DNA of 64,000 nt from JANNVZ01 sp031418455 (GTDB lineage: Bacteria > Bacteroidota > Bacteroidia > Flavobacteriales_D > Sanyastnellaceae). This document shows positions 35,407 through 44,187 of this stretch, one piece after another (positions within the stretch are counted from its first letter, which is position 1; every line of letters begins with the position of its first letter). The translations under genes were made by a program, and so were the position numbers. The stretch is taken from assembly GCA_031418455.1 (NCBI GenBank), contig JANOXJ010000074.1, forward strand, positions 1 to 64,000, read 5' to 3'. The notes beneath the pieces are model-generated. The model was not told the DNA's origin and did no database searches. It saw only the letters and a program-made list of their open reading frames with translations.

Positions 35407-36573
35407 ATGACTATCAGCGAAGTAACATCGGAAAAGGAAATAAATGAATGGATGAATTTGCCCAATTCAATTTATGCAAACGACAAAAATTATATACCGC
35501 ACATAAAACAAGACATAGCCGGCATATTCAATACCCAAAAAAATAAACTCTTTAAAGACGGTAAGGCCAAAAGATGGATAGCGGTGCGTGATGGAAAAAC
35601 GGTGGGCCGCATAGCCGCCTTTATAAGCGCTAAATACAGCGCTGCACAAAAGCAACCCACCGGTGGCATTGGTTTTTTTGAAAGTATAGACGACCAAACG
35701 GTGGTCTTTGGCCTTTTTGACCAAGCCTTTGCTTGGCTCAGCAGCGAGGGCTGCGAGGCAGTAGATGGCCCCATCAATTTTGGCGAAAAAGAAGCATACT
35801 GGGGCCTTCTGGTAGAAAATTTTACAGACATGAGTAGTTTTAGAATGAACTACAACCCGGCATACTACCGTCCATTTTTCGAAAATTATGGTTTTCAAAC
35901 ATATTACGAGCAGTGGTGCTACAAGCGCGACTTGTATGTGCCGGCCCAAGAGGTATTTGTGCGCAAAACCAACTCCCTCATGTCGGAGGATGGATACACC
36001 CTGAGCAGCGCCAAGGGAAAAACACTGGAGCAGTTGGCCTATGACTTTGTGACTATATACAACAGCGCCTGGGCCGGCCTGCCAGGTCATAAGCCTATGC
36101 GCATAGAGCAAGCGCGCCAGGCTATAAAGGCCATGAAACCCATAATGGACCGCGACATTATGGTATTTGCATACCACTTTGACAAGCCAATAGCTTTTTA
36201 CATAAACCTGCCTGAAGTAAATGAATTTATGCAACATGTGCATGGCGATCTGAACTGGTTGGGCAAACTCAAATTTTTGTGGTACAAAAACTTTGGCAAG
36301 CGAAAAATAATGGTGGGAGTAGTGTTTGGAGTGGACCGCAACTACCATGGCAAAGGGGTGGAAGGTGCACTAATTAAATGGACCGAGGAAAACATAGTGA
36401 CTTTACAACGATATGACGAAACCATTTTGACATGGATTGGCGATTTCAATCCAAAAATGATCCATGTAGCTGAGAATTTAGGGGCAAAAAAGTACCGAAC
36501 ACTCATCACCTATCGCAAGTTTTTTGACCCAAACACCCCATTTGTACGCCATCCCATCATCGGGAAAGGCTGA
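35407..36573 (+). CDS. GNAT-superfamily N-acyltransferase-like protein, 388 residues
   Basis: A 388-residue two-domain GNAT-like protein. VDGPINFGEKEAYWGLLVE (about 118-136) is the conserved GPxN block, and VVFGVDRNYHGKGVEGALI (about 310-328) is the acyl-CoA binding loop (R/QxxGxG-like). The YRPFFENYGF segment follows. The same organisation is seen in the lipid-operon gene at 11478. No function beyond acyl transfer to a small amine can be offered. It is divergent from the T9SS unit and ends before tRNA-Lys. Confidence 0.72.
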   Translation: MTISEVTSEKEINEWMNLPNSIYANDKNYIPHIKQDIAGIFNTQKNKLFKDGKAKRWIAVRDGKTVGRIAAFISAKYSAAQKQPTGGIGFFESIDDQTVVFGLFDQAFAWLSSEGCEAVDGPINFGEKEAYWGLLVENFTDMSSFRMNYNPAYYRPFFENYGFQTYYEQWCYKRDLYVPAQEVFVRKTNSLMSEDGYTLSSAKGKTLEQLAYDFVTIYNSAWAGLPGHKPMRIEQARQAIKAMKPIMDRDIMVFAYHFDKPIAFYINLPEVNEFMQHVHGDLNWLGKLKFLWYKNFGKRKIMVGVVFGVDRNYHGKGVEGALIKWTEENIVTLQRYDETILTWIGDFNPKMIHVAENLGAKKYRTLITYRKFFDPNTPFVRHPIIGKG

Positions 36574-36618
36574 TTTTGCTGGGGTTGTAAAACTTTAATG
36601 AAAAATAATCAACAAAGG

Positions 36619-36648
36619 TTTGCAGAGCAAAACAGGTGTCTATATTTG
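36619..36648 (+). promoter_or_regulatory. Promoter of tRNA-Lys (TTTG-N18-TATATTTG)
   Basis: TTTG at 36619-36622 and TATATTTG at 36641-36648 give both Bacteroidota promoter elements at near-ideal spacing. The tRNA begins 55 bases after the -7 box. Confidence 0.65.
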
Positions 36649-36702
36649 CGGCCCTAAAAATGGAAAACCAAATACATTTGGTGCACCACATTTTAGAATG
36701 AT

Positions 36703-36775
36703 GATTCCGTAGCTCAGCTGGTAGAGCAATACACTTTTAATGTATGGGCCCTGGGTTCGAATCCCAGCGGGATCA
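36703..36775 (+). tRNA. tRNA-Lys (anticodon TTT)
   Basis: A 73-base cloverleaf. The acceptor arm GATTCCG pairs with CGGGATC, with discriminator A at 36775. The D arm carries AGCTCAGCTGGTAGAGCA, the anticodon loop CTTTTAA gives TTT, and the T arm CTGGGTTCGAATCCCAG is intact. The 3' CCA is not encoded. Confidence 0.95.
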
Positions 36776-36796
36776 CAACAATAATTGCAGAAGCAA

Positions 36797-36828
36797 AAGG
36801 AGGACAGCACATCACTGTCCTTCTTTGT
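36797..36828 (+). terminator. Terminator after tRNA-Lys
   Basis: AAGGAGGACAG (36797-36807) pairs with CTGTCCTTCTT (36815-36825) with one G-T pair and a seven-base loop, followed by T-rich sequence. It separates tRNA-Lys from tRNA-Leu. Confidence 0.7.
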
Positions 36829-36949
36829 TCTCAAAAAGATTGTAATTCAAATAGGCTTTTTTAAGTTAAAGGCCATTTTTCCTTCTTAAGGATAAATAGC
36901 GATATTTGGGAAGTGAAAAAAAACCATTTTTAATATCACTATTAAAAAT

Positions 36950-37031
36950 GCCCTGGTGGTGAAATTGGTAGACACGTACGTTTGAGGGGCGTATTTCGAA
37001 AGATGTGCTGGTTCGAGTCCAGTCCAGGGCA
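36950..37031 (+). tRNA. tRNA-Leu (anticodon GAG)
   Basis: An 82-base class II tRNA. The acceptor arm GCCCTGG pairs with CCAGGGC, discriminator A at 37031. The anticodon loop TTGAGGG gives GAG, the variable arm is extended, and the T arm CTGGTTCGAGTCCAG is intact. The 3' CCA is not encoded. A run of T residues follows. Confidence 0.95.
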
Positions 37032-37073
37032 CTACATTTTTTTTCTCAAATCTATCTGGTAAGAATAAATTTC

Positions 37074-37181
37074 AAACACCTCCTCTTTTCAAAATTAGCA
37101 ATTTGAATTGCCGGCAATTCTCTGGTATTGCTCCCGAGTCTCAATTAAATCAAACGTTTGTATTCTTCAAAAGAGGTGTTT
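37074..37181. repeat. Nested inverted repeats between tRNA-Leu and the barrel gene
   Basis: An outer pair AAACACCTC-CTC-TTTTCAA (37074-37092) and TTCAAAAGAGGTGTTT (37166-37181), differing by a three-base insertion and one base, encloses AGCAAT (37097-37102) and ATTGCT (37127-37132), which enclose a perfect 16-base palindrome GAATTGCCGGCAATTC (37105-37120). CAAACGTTTG (37151-37160) is another palindrome. The block sits 43 bases after tRNA-Leu. It may be a decayed insertion or the structured leader of the next gene. Confidence 0.6.
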
Positions 37182-37216
37182 TTGTATTTTCGTATACCTA
37201 AATCTTAATTTCATAT

Positions 37217-37819
37217 ATGAAACGAATTATTCTATTAGTACTAATACTTTCACTAAGTCAGGCACAATATGCCCAAACCGAAGAACCAGAATACACCTCA
37301 GGTGTAAAGATTAACGGATGCAAAAAACTCAATTTTGGCGTTACATCAGGTATAAATTATACTGGCTTGGTAGCGTTGCAGATTGAATACATAGACCAAT
37401 CTAAATTGGGATTTGATGTTAATTTAGGATTAGGCGGTTGGGGTTATAGAGTAGGTGCTAATGCCAAATATTATTTTAAAGAGTGTGGTTTGGGCTGGTC
37501 TTTAGGTGCGGGAGTGTTCAGATGTTCAGGGCTTAATGATTTCGAAATAGAAATGGAAGTAGAACAACCACAATCTCCTGCAACTACTGAGATGGTCACT
37601 ATGAATTTGTTCCCAGTGAATACATTAAATCTTTTTGCGGCTCGCTATTGGGGTTTAGGTACACGTGCAAGATTTCATTTGGCATTTGGCATAAGTGCCA
37701 AACTAACCAATACAGCCTATAAAGTAACCAGCGACCATCAACTTACAGCCATTTCCAAACAAGTGATGAATATTACTACACCCGGTGGCGGATTGTTGGG
37801 ACTTGGGTTTTCCTTTTAA
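37217..37819 (+). CDS. Outer-membrane beta-barrel-like protein, 200 residues
   Basis: A 200-residue protein with a signal peptide (about 1-19, cut after QYAQ) and beta-rich sequence (LNFGVTSGINYTGLVALQIE, KLGFDVNLGLGGWGYRVGAN). It ends LLGLGFSF, with the final Phe typical of proteins recognised by the BAM complex. No family is recognised. A second barrel-like gene follows after 28 bases and is probably co-transcribed. Confidence 0.68.
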   Translation: MKRIILLVLILSLSQAQYAQTEEPEYTSGVKINGCKKLNFGVTSGINYTGLVALQIEYIDQSKLGFDVNLGLGGWGYRVGANAKYYFKECGLGWSLGAGVFRCSGLNDFEIEMEVEQPQSPATTEMVTMNLFPVNTLNLFAARYWGLGTRARFHLAFGISAKLTNTAYKVTSDHQLTAISKQVMNITTPGGGLLGLGFSF

Positions 37820-37847
37820 AATATTCGTTTATATATTTGCTCTACCG

Positions 37848-38507
37848 ATGCGCCTGGCCAGAATCATACTAGCAATTGTGTTTTGCATATTCATGCAAGA
37901 AACCAATGCCATAGGCCTTGGCTTTAATGACAGCACCGATGTGGCTAAAAGCAAGTTTGCACCTTGGTCCAAGGGCAGCACTATGCTCACCTATGCATTT
38001 TCAAGCGGAGCTTTTCAAACACATGAAATACGAGTAGAATACTTTGTACACCCACGTTGGAGTTTGCTATATAGCACCTCCTACTCTATGCGCCCAAGCT
38101 ATGGTATATCTACTTCAGAAGCTTCCTACTCTGAGTTTAGAGCGCCCATAGGCCTCTCATTAGGTGTAGGTATGGTGGGTATTTCCGCTTGTTCCTACAC
38201 GTGTGGTAACTTTGACTCAGGCGTATGGGAATTAGTAAGGCTGAGCAGCATGATACCGGATGGCATTGCCTTTCATATTCCTGTAACAGACAGAATTGAT
38301 TTATCACCCTTTATAAATGTAAGTGGTTTAGTGTTCCAATGGGACAGTCAAAACAATAGTCGCATTTACTACTCTCCTATGGGTGGTATACGCCTTATAT
38401 ATCCGCTAGGTCCCAATTTTGTGATATCTGCGGAGCAGAATATAAAGCGCATGTCAAATGGCAGTTTAAGCTCCTCGCTAGGTGGTGGCCTTTCAGTAAT
38501 TTTTTAA
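37848..38507 (+). CDS. Outer-membrane beta-barrel-like protein, 219 residues
   Basis: A 219-residue protein. I use ATG 37848 (MRLARIILAIVFCIF), which yields a clean signal peptide and removes overlap with the previous gene; an upstream frame from 37785 gives no signal. The mature protein has alternating aromatic and polar residues (HEIRVEYFVHPRWSLLYSTS) and ends SLGGGLSVIF, ending in Phe, as outer-membrane barrels do. No homologue is recognised. It follows the 200-residue barrel-like gene by 28 bases. Confidence 0.65.
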   Translation: MRLARIILAIVFCIFMQETNAIGLGFNDSTDVAKSKFAPWSKGSTMLTYAFSSGAFQTHEIRVEYFVHPRWSLLYSTSYSMRPSYGISTSEASYSEFRAPIGLSLGVGMVGISACSYTCGNFDSGVWELVRLSSMIPDGIAFHIPVTDRIDLSPFINVSGLVFQWDSQNNSRIYYSPMGGIRLIYPLGPNFVISAEQNIKRMSNGSLSSSLGGGLSVIF

Positions 38508-38625
38508 ATCGCTCTTCCATATTCATTATCTCATATTAATAGTTGTGGCTAAAAGCCATAATGCATCAACTTTGCTGCCGCAAAATGGTTTTACTTATAT
38601 ACTGTGTAGCAGTAAGCAATAAAAG

Positions 38626-39744
38626 ATGAGCACACCTACCATACACGACATATTACCCTTGAGCAGCTGGTGGCCCGGCACTGCAAAACCTTTATTAATT
38701 TGCGGCCCATGCAGTGTGGAAACAGAAGAGCAGCTTACTGCAACAGCCCAGCAGCTGGCAGCCACAGGCAAGGTGCAAGTGCTACGTGGTGGACTTTGGA
38801 AACCGCGCACGCGCCCCGACACATTTGAAGGTGTGGGCGCTACAGGAATACCCTGGATGCTAAAAGCACGCGAACTAACGGGGCTACCCATTACTACGGA
38901 AGTAGCTACTGCGGAGCATGTAGAGCTTTGTCTAAAAAATAATTTTGACATGCTATGGGTAGGTGCACGCACAGTAGCCAATCCCTTTTCGGTACAAGAA
39001 ATAGCAGATGCACTGCGCGGCACTGACATACCAGTAATTGTAAAAAACCCTATAAATGCCGACTTACAACTTTGGATAGGTGCTATGGAACGCTTTCAGC
39101 GAGCGGGCATAAATAAGATAATAGCATTGCACCGCGGCTTCTCGCACAATGCAAAAAGCATATACCGCAACCAACCCATGTGGGAATTGCCTATAGCACT
39201 TAAAACACAGTTTCCAAGCCTTCCTGTTTTTTGCGACCCCAGCCACATATGCGGACAGCGTGATTTGCTGCAGGCAGTGGCCCAAAAAGCGCTTGACCTG
39301 GGCATGGAAGGCCTTATGCTGGAAAGTCATATAACACCCGATGAGGCCTGGAGCGATGCAAAGCAACAAATAACTCCGGCACGCCTCAATGAGTTAATAG
39401 AAGCATTGCATGTTCGCACTGCTACCACCAACGATATTTTGTTCAGCAACGAGCTGCAAGCCCTGCGCGCAAGCATAGATAAGATAGATGAGGAAATAAT
39501 ACAATTGATAAGTAGCAGAATGCAACTGTCAGCAGAAGTAGGGCGCTATAAGAAAAAGCATAACATAACCATACTGCAAGTAGAGCGATGGAAAGAAATA
39601 ATGGACACGCGCTCCATGCTAGCGGCTAACCTTGGCCTAAGTGCCGACTTTATAACTAAATACCTGGAGCAAATACATAAAGAATCTATAAGAACACAAA
39701 CTAGGGTAATGAATGAAACAAGTGCCAAGTCAAAGACACTTTAA
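38626..39744 (+). CDS. Bifunctional DAHP synthase / chorismate mutase
   Basis: A 372-residue fusion of the Bacteroidota type. The N-terminal part (about 1-265) is a DAHP synthase of the KDO8P-like class: LLICGPCSVETEEQL, LRGGLWKPRTRPDTF, FCDPSHICGQRD with metal-binding residues. The C-terminal part (about 285-360) is an AroQ-type chorismate mutase helical domain (ELQALRASIDKIDEEIIQLI). It condenses erythrose 4-phosphate with PEP and, in the second domain, converts chorismate to prephenate. It is solo in this window and ends four bases from the convergent FAH gene. Confidence 0.92.
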   Translation: MSTPTIHDILPLSSWWPGTAKPLLICGPCSVETEEQLTATAQQLAATGKVQVLRGGLWKPRTRPDTFEGVGATGIPWMLKARELTGLPITTEVATAEHVELCLKNNFDMLWVGARTVANPFSVQEIADALRGTDIPVIVKNPINADLQLWIGAMERFQRAGINKIIALHRGFSHNAKSIYRNQPMWELPIALKTQFPSLPVFCDPSHICGQRDLLQAVAQKALDLGMEGLMLESHITPDEAWSDAKQQITPARLNELIEALHVRTATTNDILFSNELQALRASIDKIDEEIIQLISSRMQLSAEVGRYKKKHNITILQVERWKEIMDTRSMLAANLGLSADFITKYLEQIHKESIRTQTRVMNETSAKSKTL

Positions 39745-39748
39745 GCAT

Positions 39749-40363
39749 TTATTTAATTTTTACCTGAAACATTTTTTTGCTTCCCAAAAAACCTTCGAGC
39801 ACATCGCCAATGGCTACAGGACCAACACCTGCAGGTGTTCCGGTAAAAATATAGTCGCCTATTTTTAAAGTCATGTATTTAGATACATGCTCTACTATTT
39901 TGTCAAAAGAAAAAATCATATCGGCACTATTTCCATTTTGCACCACTACTCCATTTTTCTTTAAAGAAAATTCTAAGTTGCTTAAGTCACCCAATTCTTG
40001 AACGGGTAAAAAGTCTTGAGAAATAACAGCGCTGCCATCAAAACCCTTTGCCTTTTCCCATGGCAAACCTTTCCTTTTTAGTTCCTCCTGTACATCGCGC
40101 GCAGTAAAGTCTATACCTAATCCAATTTCTGAATAATATCTTGGAGCAAAGTTTTCTTCAATGTTTTTACCAAGGCGCTCAATGCGCATTACTAATTCTA
40201 TTTCGTAGTGTATATCGCTTGTCCATTCGGGTATATAAAAAGGATTGCCTTTGGGCAAAATGGCTGAATCCGGCTTACAAAAAAACACAGGTTCAGTAGG
40301 CACAGCGTTACCAAGTTCTTTAGCGTGCTCAGAATAATTGCGACCTATACAAATTATTTTCAT
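39749..40363 (-). CDS. Fumarylacetoacetate hydrolase-family protein
   Basis: A 204-residue single-domain FAH-family hydrolase. KIICIGRNYSEHAKELG (about 2-18), then PVFFCKPDSAI, and the metal-binding HYEIELVMRIERLG (about 52-65) and GLGIDFTARDVQ (about 82-93) are clear; FTGTPAGVGPV is the C-terminal block. Related enzymes act on fumarylpyruvate, oxaloacetate or ring-fission products. The specific substrate is unknown. A TATCTTTG box is immediately upstream. Confidence 0.86.
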   Translation of the reverse strand: MKIICIGRNYSEHAKELGNAVPTEPVFFCKPDSAILPKGNPFYIPEWTSDIHYEIELVMRIERLGKNIEENFAPRYYSEIGLGIDFTARDVQEELKRKGLPWEKAKGFDGSAVISQDFLPVQELGDLSNLEFSLKKNGVVVQNGNSADMIFSFDKIVEHVSKYMTLKIGDYIFTGTPAGVGPVAIGDVLEGFLGSKKMFQVKIK

Positions 40364-40368
40364 GCGGG

Positions 40369-40376
40369 CAAAGATA
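40369..40376 (-). promoter_or_regulatory. Putative -7 box (TATCTTTG, minus strand) at the FAH gene
   Basis: The minus strand reads TATCTTTG, matching TAnnTTTG, five bases before the ATG at 40363. A transcript from here would be leaderless or nearly so. Confidence 0.4.
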
Positions 40377-40561
40377 GAAGGTAGATGTTAGATCTTAGAT
40401 GCCTGTCTAGGCTCTGCCGAGATGAGATATGAGAAAATGTGGCGATGTAATCTTAGCTAACAGAACAATAAAAGTTCCTTTATACATAGGAGAAATTATT
40501 ACTGCTCAAAGAAATTCAATGCTGCAACAAAAATGTAATTAGCGGAATTGCAAAGAGAGAA

Positions 40562-41695
40562 TTACTGAATCAATTCAAATTTCTTTTCAAGAATTTGAAA
40601 TTCCACTCTGCGGTTTTGAGCGCGTCCATTTTCAGTTTCGTTGTCGGCCACAGGATTTTGCTTGCCAAAAAATGTAAGTTTAAGTCTGTCTTCAGCTATG
40701 CCCTTATTTACCAAATGACTTATCACATTTTGCGCTCTGCGCTTAGACAATTCCAAGTTGTAACCATCGGGCCCCATAATGTCTGTGAAGCCTGAAATTT
40801 CCATGTACATAGCCCTATTTTTTTTCAAGAGCATATAAACTTCTTCTAATTGCCTCCTGCCCTCTTGGGTTATTTCATCTTTATCAAAATCAAAAAGAAT
40901 AGCATCCAGTGTTACCTTGCTGTACTCGCTTAATTCCAAAGGAGGATCTACAATGGCCTTGGCCAGTATTTCATTTTCGCAGCTGCACTCTTCCCTTTTC
41001 TTAACTGACTTTACACTTACATTGTCTATATACATGTAGGCCCAATTGCCTTGTCCTTTGCCCTTTAGGTCCAATGTGCGCTTTATTATTTTCATTTCCT
41101 TGTCAAAAAGAAAATTGCCAATGGTCAAAAACTCTTCGCCTCCTTTAGCAATGTAAGTATCACTTATGAGCACCCAACCATTGTCCTCATCCAGCATGTG
41201 CAGTCTTAAATTTTTCAAAGCAGGTTCCACCTTCATCACCATATCATTCTCTTGTTTCTCTTTGGTTTGGGTAAGGGCCAGGCCTAATCCATCGGTTACG
41301 AAACTCGTAAAATCAGCAGCACTCACATACATTTCTATGCACACCATTTCGCCAGCTGCCAAGGGTCGCGTAAGTTTTGTTTGAAGGTACTCGCGGTAGT
41401 TTCGCTTGCCGCCTGTGCTAAAGGTAACAAGGCCGGCATAGGCATCACCATTCTGCGCTTTTTGGTTGCCAAATACATTAGAGGGCACGCCTGCCTTTTC
41501 GCTGCACGCATTAAAATAATCGGGAGTACCATCACCCGCCTGCCACCACGATGATATGGTATTTAGAAACTGCTGATTGAAATTGCTAGGGCAATAGGCC
41601 TTGTTTTCGAAGCTGCCATTCTCAACTAAATTTTGAGAATGAACAGAAGAAAACACGGCTATAAGAAACGATATGGTTATTATGATTTGCTTCAC
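40562..41695 (-). CDS. OmpA-family outer-membrane protein, 377 residues
   Basis: A 377-residue exported protein with a signal (about 1-20). The N-terminal carbohydrate-binding-like domain (about 22-235) starts NLVENGSFENKAYCP. The C-terminal OmpA peptidoglycan-binding domain (about 262-377) has LFDFDKDEITQEGRRQLEEV, ISGFTDIMGPDGYNLELSKR and NGRAQNRRVEFQI, which include the Asp and Arg of the diaminopimelate site. A paralogue lies just upstream on the same strand, separated by a terminator. It probably links peptidoglycan to a surface structure. Confidence 0.85.
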   Translation of the reverse strand: MKQIIITISFLIAVFSSVHSQNLVENGSFENKAYCPSNFNQQFLNTISSWWQAGDGTPDYFNACSEKAGVPSNVFGNQKAQNGDAYAGLVTFSTGGKRNYREYLQTKLTRPLAAGEMVCIEMYVSAADFTSFVTDGLGLALTQTKEKQENDMVMKVEPALKNLRLHMLDEDNGWVLISDTYIAKGGEEFLTIGNFLFDKEMKIIKRTLDLKGKGQGNWAYMYIDNVSVKSVKKREECSCENEILAKAIVDPPLELSEYSKVTLDAILFDFDKDEITQEGRRQLEEVYMLLKKNRAMYMEISGFTDIMGPDGYNLELSKRRAQNVISHLVNKGIAEDRLKLTFFGKQNPVADNETENGRAQNRRVEFQILEKKFELIQ

Positions 41696-41732
41696 GTTGC
41701 AATAACTAAACTATTTCTGAAATATTGGGTAC

Positions 41733-41764
41733 AACAAAGGCTGCCTTTTCAAGCAGCCTTTGTT
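41733..41764. terminator. Hairpin between the two OmpA-like genes
   Basis: AACAAAGGCTGC (41733-41744) pairs perfectly with GCAGCCTTTGTT (41753-41764) across an eight-base loop. It follows the 418-residue-frame gene on the minus strand. The short A run on the minus-strand 3' side is weak. Confidence 0.6.
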
Positions 41765-41824
41765 AGAAATATCGGGCCAAATTTTGCAGCTAAGAGCATT
41801 AGTTCCGCAAAATTGATTTATCCA

Positions 41825-43039
41825 TTATTTTATTTTAAACTCAACCCTGCGGTTTTGAGCCTTGCTTATGTCAGAAGGCTTGGTGCTGGCAGGCATAGTA
41901 TCATCTTTGCTTACCACGGTTAATCTTTGCTCACCTATACCCTTGTCTGCAAGGTATTTTTTTACGGCCTCAGCGCGTTTCATAGCCAAACCTTTCAGCA
42001 CTGGTTTCAACTTAGCTTCATTTATTTCATCAGTATCGCTATGTCCGGTTATTTCCAGATTCATTTGAGGCGATGACATAAGAATAGCAGCTATTTCGTC
42101 CAATTCCTTTAGAAATTGTGAAGGAATAGCCGCATCAAGCGCAGCGAAATACACATTTGATGATTCCACAATCTGAGTTGGTTTCATATTAGGTGCTTTT
42201 GCACTGGCGCGGCTGTATATAAGGTCGGGGCTATAGCCATCTTCTTTGCTACAAGTGCACTGGCTGCCTGCTTCCACTTCAAATATTTCTACATTATCCA
42301 AATAGTAATATGCCTCGTTGCCTTGCATAATGCCACCGGCTTGCTTTTTCACTTTCTCAAGTTTCATTTTGTCCTCAGGGCCAAAGCCACCAATGATGAT
42401 GTATTCCTCTTTACCTGAACCAATAAAAGTGGTGCAGATAGTTTCCCAACCATCAACCGTTACAATAGACTTGTTAGTCTTCTCTAGAATTTGAGGTGTA
42501 AGGTTTATAGCATTGTCTTCAGCATTAGTGAGCTTGCGGTCGCTAATAAAAATACCTACATTATTTACACCGTATTTAGAAATTTCGGCCAAGCTTAAGC
42601 TATAGCGTATGCAATACAGTTTGTTCTGCTCAAGTTTTTTGTTGAGTTTTACTTGCAAATAAGTACGCGTGTTTTTAGGATCTTTGGTGTATGCTCTAAA
42701 ACCTGCGTATGCCTGACCATCGTTCATAGGCTCTTGTGCACCAAAGTCGTTTGCCGGAGCGCCACTTTTTGTGCTTTTGGAGTGGATATGAAAAAGGTCT
42801 GCCGATGTTTTGTTAGGCCCCACCCATTCCTTGCAGTAGGTAGAAAGCTGGCCTGTGGCCTTTAATCCTTTCACTTCCTCTACTTCAAAACCACCGTTAG
42901 GTACAAGGTTTTCATTTTCTGACTCATCCGAAGAGGCTTCCTTTTTACCTTTCTCTGCCTTCTCTTTAGTTTTAGATTGGGCCAAGAGTGATGTAGAAAC
43001 CATCACACACAGAGCTAAAATCAAATAACGCATTTTCAT
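41825..43039 (-). CDS. OmpA-family outer-membrane protein, about 404 residues
   Basis: A paralogue of the gene at 40562. I start at ATG 43039 (MKMRYLILALCVM, signal peptide), because that codon overlaps the hemE stop as ATGA. A Lys/Glu-rich linker (KTKEKAEKGKKEA) follows the signal. The N-terminal domain resembles the paralogue (ENLVPNGGFEVEEVKG), and the C-terminal OmpA-like domain has MNLEITGHSDTDEINEAK and KAQNRRVEFKIK. The OmpA motif NxxLSxxRA is degenerate (MKRAEAVKKYL). Peptidoglycan-binding is likely. Coupling to hemE is unusual. Confidence 0.83.
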   Translation of the reverse strand: MKMRYLILALCVMVSTSLLAQSKTKEKAEKGKKEASSDESENENLVPNGGFEVEEVKGLKATGQLSTYCKEWVGPNKTSADLFHIHSKSTKSGAPANDFGAQEPMNDGQAYAGFRAYTKDPKNTRTYLQVKLNKKLEQNKLYCIRYSLSLAEISKYGVNNVGIFISDRKLTNAEDNAINLTPQILEKTNKSIVTVDGWETICTTFIGSGKEEYIIIGGFGPEDKMKLEKVKKQAGGIMQGNEAYYYLDNVEIFEVEAGSQCTCSKEDGYSPDLIYSRASAKAPNMKPTQIVESSNVYFAALDAAIPSQFLKELDEIAAILMSSPQMNLEITGHSDTDEINEAKLKPVLKGLAMKRAEAVKKYLADKGIGEQRLTVVSKDDTMPASTKPSDISKAQNRRVEFKIK

Positions 43040-44073
43040 AATTCTTGGTATTGATATTCTTTTATGGTTGAAATAAAACATTGTAAATTTTCTTTTTGTA
43101 TATCAGGATAAACTCCATGACCCAAATTAGCAATATAACGCTGAGGCCCAAACGCATTTAACATGGTCTCAGTTTGTTCCTTTATAAAATCAAAACTACC
43201 ATACAATACTGCAGGGTCCATGTTGCCTTGCAGTGTTTTTTCCATGCCCACTATTCGCCTGCATTGCACAGGGTCCAGGTGCCAATCCAGGCCAACGGTG
43301 GCGCAAGGTAATTGTCCTATTTCTTCTAAAGAAAAAAATGCTCCTTTAGCAAAAACAGTAACGGGTACTTCATTTATGCTTTCGCAAATTCTGCGTATAT
43401 ATGGCAACGCAAAAGTGTTATAAAACTGTTTGTTCAAAATTCCGGCCCAGCTATCAAATAGCTGAACCATATCTACTCCCTCTTCTATTTGTTTTTTCAA
43501 ATACAAAATAGTAGCATCGGTTATAGCAGTTAGCAACCTGTGTGCCAAATCTGGATTTTTCACTAGCATGGCTCTGCTAAGGGAGAAAGTCTTAGAGCCT
43601 TTGCCCTCCACCATGTAACAAAAAATAGTCCATGGAGCTCCTGCAAAACCTATAAGTGGCACTCTGTCGCCCAGTTCACTTTTGATATTTCTAATGGCCT
43701 TAAAAACATATTGCAATTCTTCCTCAATACCTGCTGATGTAAGCTGGTCCAAATCCTTTTGCGTAGCAATAGTGTTTGGGAAAAACGGGCCCTTGCCCTC
43801 ATCCATAGTATAGGTAAGCCCCATGGCCTCCGGCACCACAAGTATATCAGAAAAAAGAATGGCCGCATCTACACCTAAAATATCCACCGGCTGTATGGTT
43901 ACTTCGGCAGCCATTTCCGGATTCATAAGCAACGATTTAAAACTACCGGCCTTAGCGCGCACAGCCCTGTATTCAGGCAACACTCTGCCCGCCTGCCTCA
44001 TAACCCAAACAGGGGTACGCTCCGTGTATTGGCCACGTGCAGCGCGCAGTATCAAATCATTCTTAAAATGCAT
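43036..44073 (-). CDS. hemE: Uroporphyrinogen decarboxylase
   Basis: A 345-residue cytoplasmic enzyme that removes four carboxyl groups from uroporphyrinogen III to give coproporphyrinogen III. The N-terminal block TPVWVMRQAGRVLPEYRAVR (about 19-38) holds both substrate-binding Arg residues, and ILFSDILVVPEAMG (about 73-86) carries the catalytic Asp. LFDSWAGIL (about 202-210) and ANLGHGVYPD are further blocks. The stop overlaps the start of the OmpA-like gene (ATGA). No other haem gene is in the window. Confidence 0.94.
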   Translation of the reverse strand: MHFKNDLILRAARGQYTERTPVWVMRQAGRVLPEYRAVRAKAGSFKSLLMNPEMAAEVTIQPVDILGVDAAILFSDILVVPEAMGLTYTMDEGKGPFFPNTIATQKDLDQLTSAGIEEELQYVFKAIRNIKSELGDRVPLIGFAGAPWTIFCYMVEGKGSKTFSLSRAMLVKNPDLAHRLLTAITDATILYLKKQIEEGVDMVQLFDSWAGILNKQFYNTFALPYIRRICESINEVPVTVFAKGAFFSLEEIGQLPCATVGLDWHLDPVQCRRIVGMEKTLQGNMDPAVLYGSFDFIKEQTETMLNAFGPQRYIANLGHGVYPDIQKENLQCFISTIKEYQYQEL

Positions 44074-44081
44074 AAGGGCGG

Positions 44082-44089
44082 CAAATGTA
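44082..44089 (-). promoter_or_regulatory. Putative -7 box (TACATTTG, minus strand) for hemE
   Basis: The minus strand reads TACATTTG, the same eight bases as before lpxC-fabZ, eight bases upstream of the hemE ATG. The transcript would have a very short leader. Confidence 0.45.
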
Positions 44090-44187
44090 AGACCCTGTAG
44101 TTAAAAGTAACCGCTTTTTTTGGTCATGAAAGGGACATTTGTTGCTAAAATGGGTAATTTGCCACACCACAAAACAGCGCACTATAA

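Noticed and set aside
36703..37031. Integrated element bounded by the tRNA genes
   Set aside because: No integrase or duplicated tRNA 3' end was found on either side within the window.
37785..37847. Longer start for the second barrel gene
   Set aside because: It overlaps the preceding gene and removes the clear signal peptide that begins at 37848.
40364..40561. Further copy of the structured repeat between FAH and OmpA-like genes
   Set aside because: The region lacks the AACCCA..GCAATAG ends and has no stem of comparable length.
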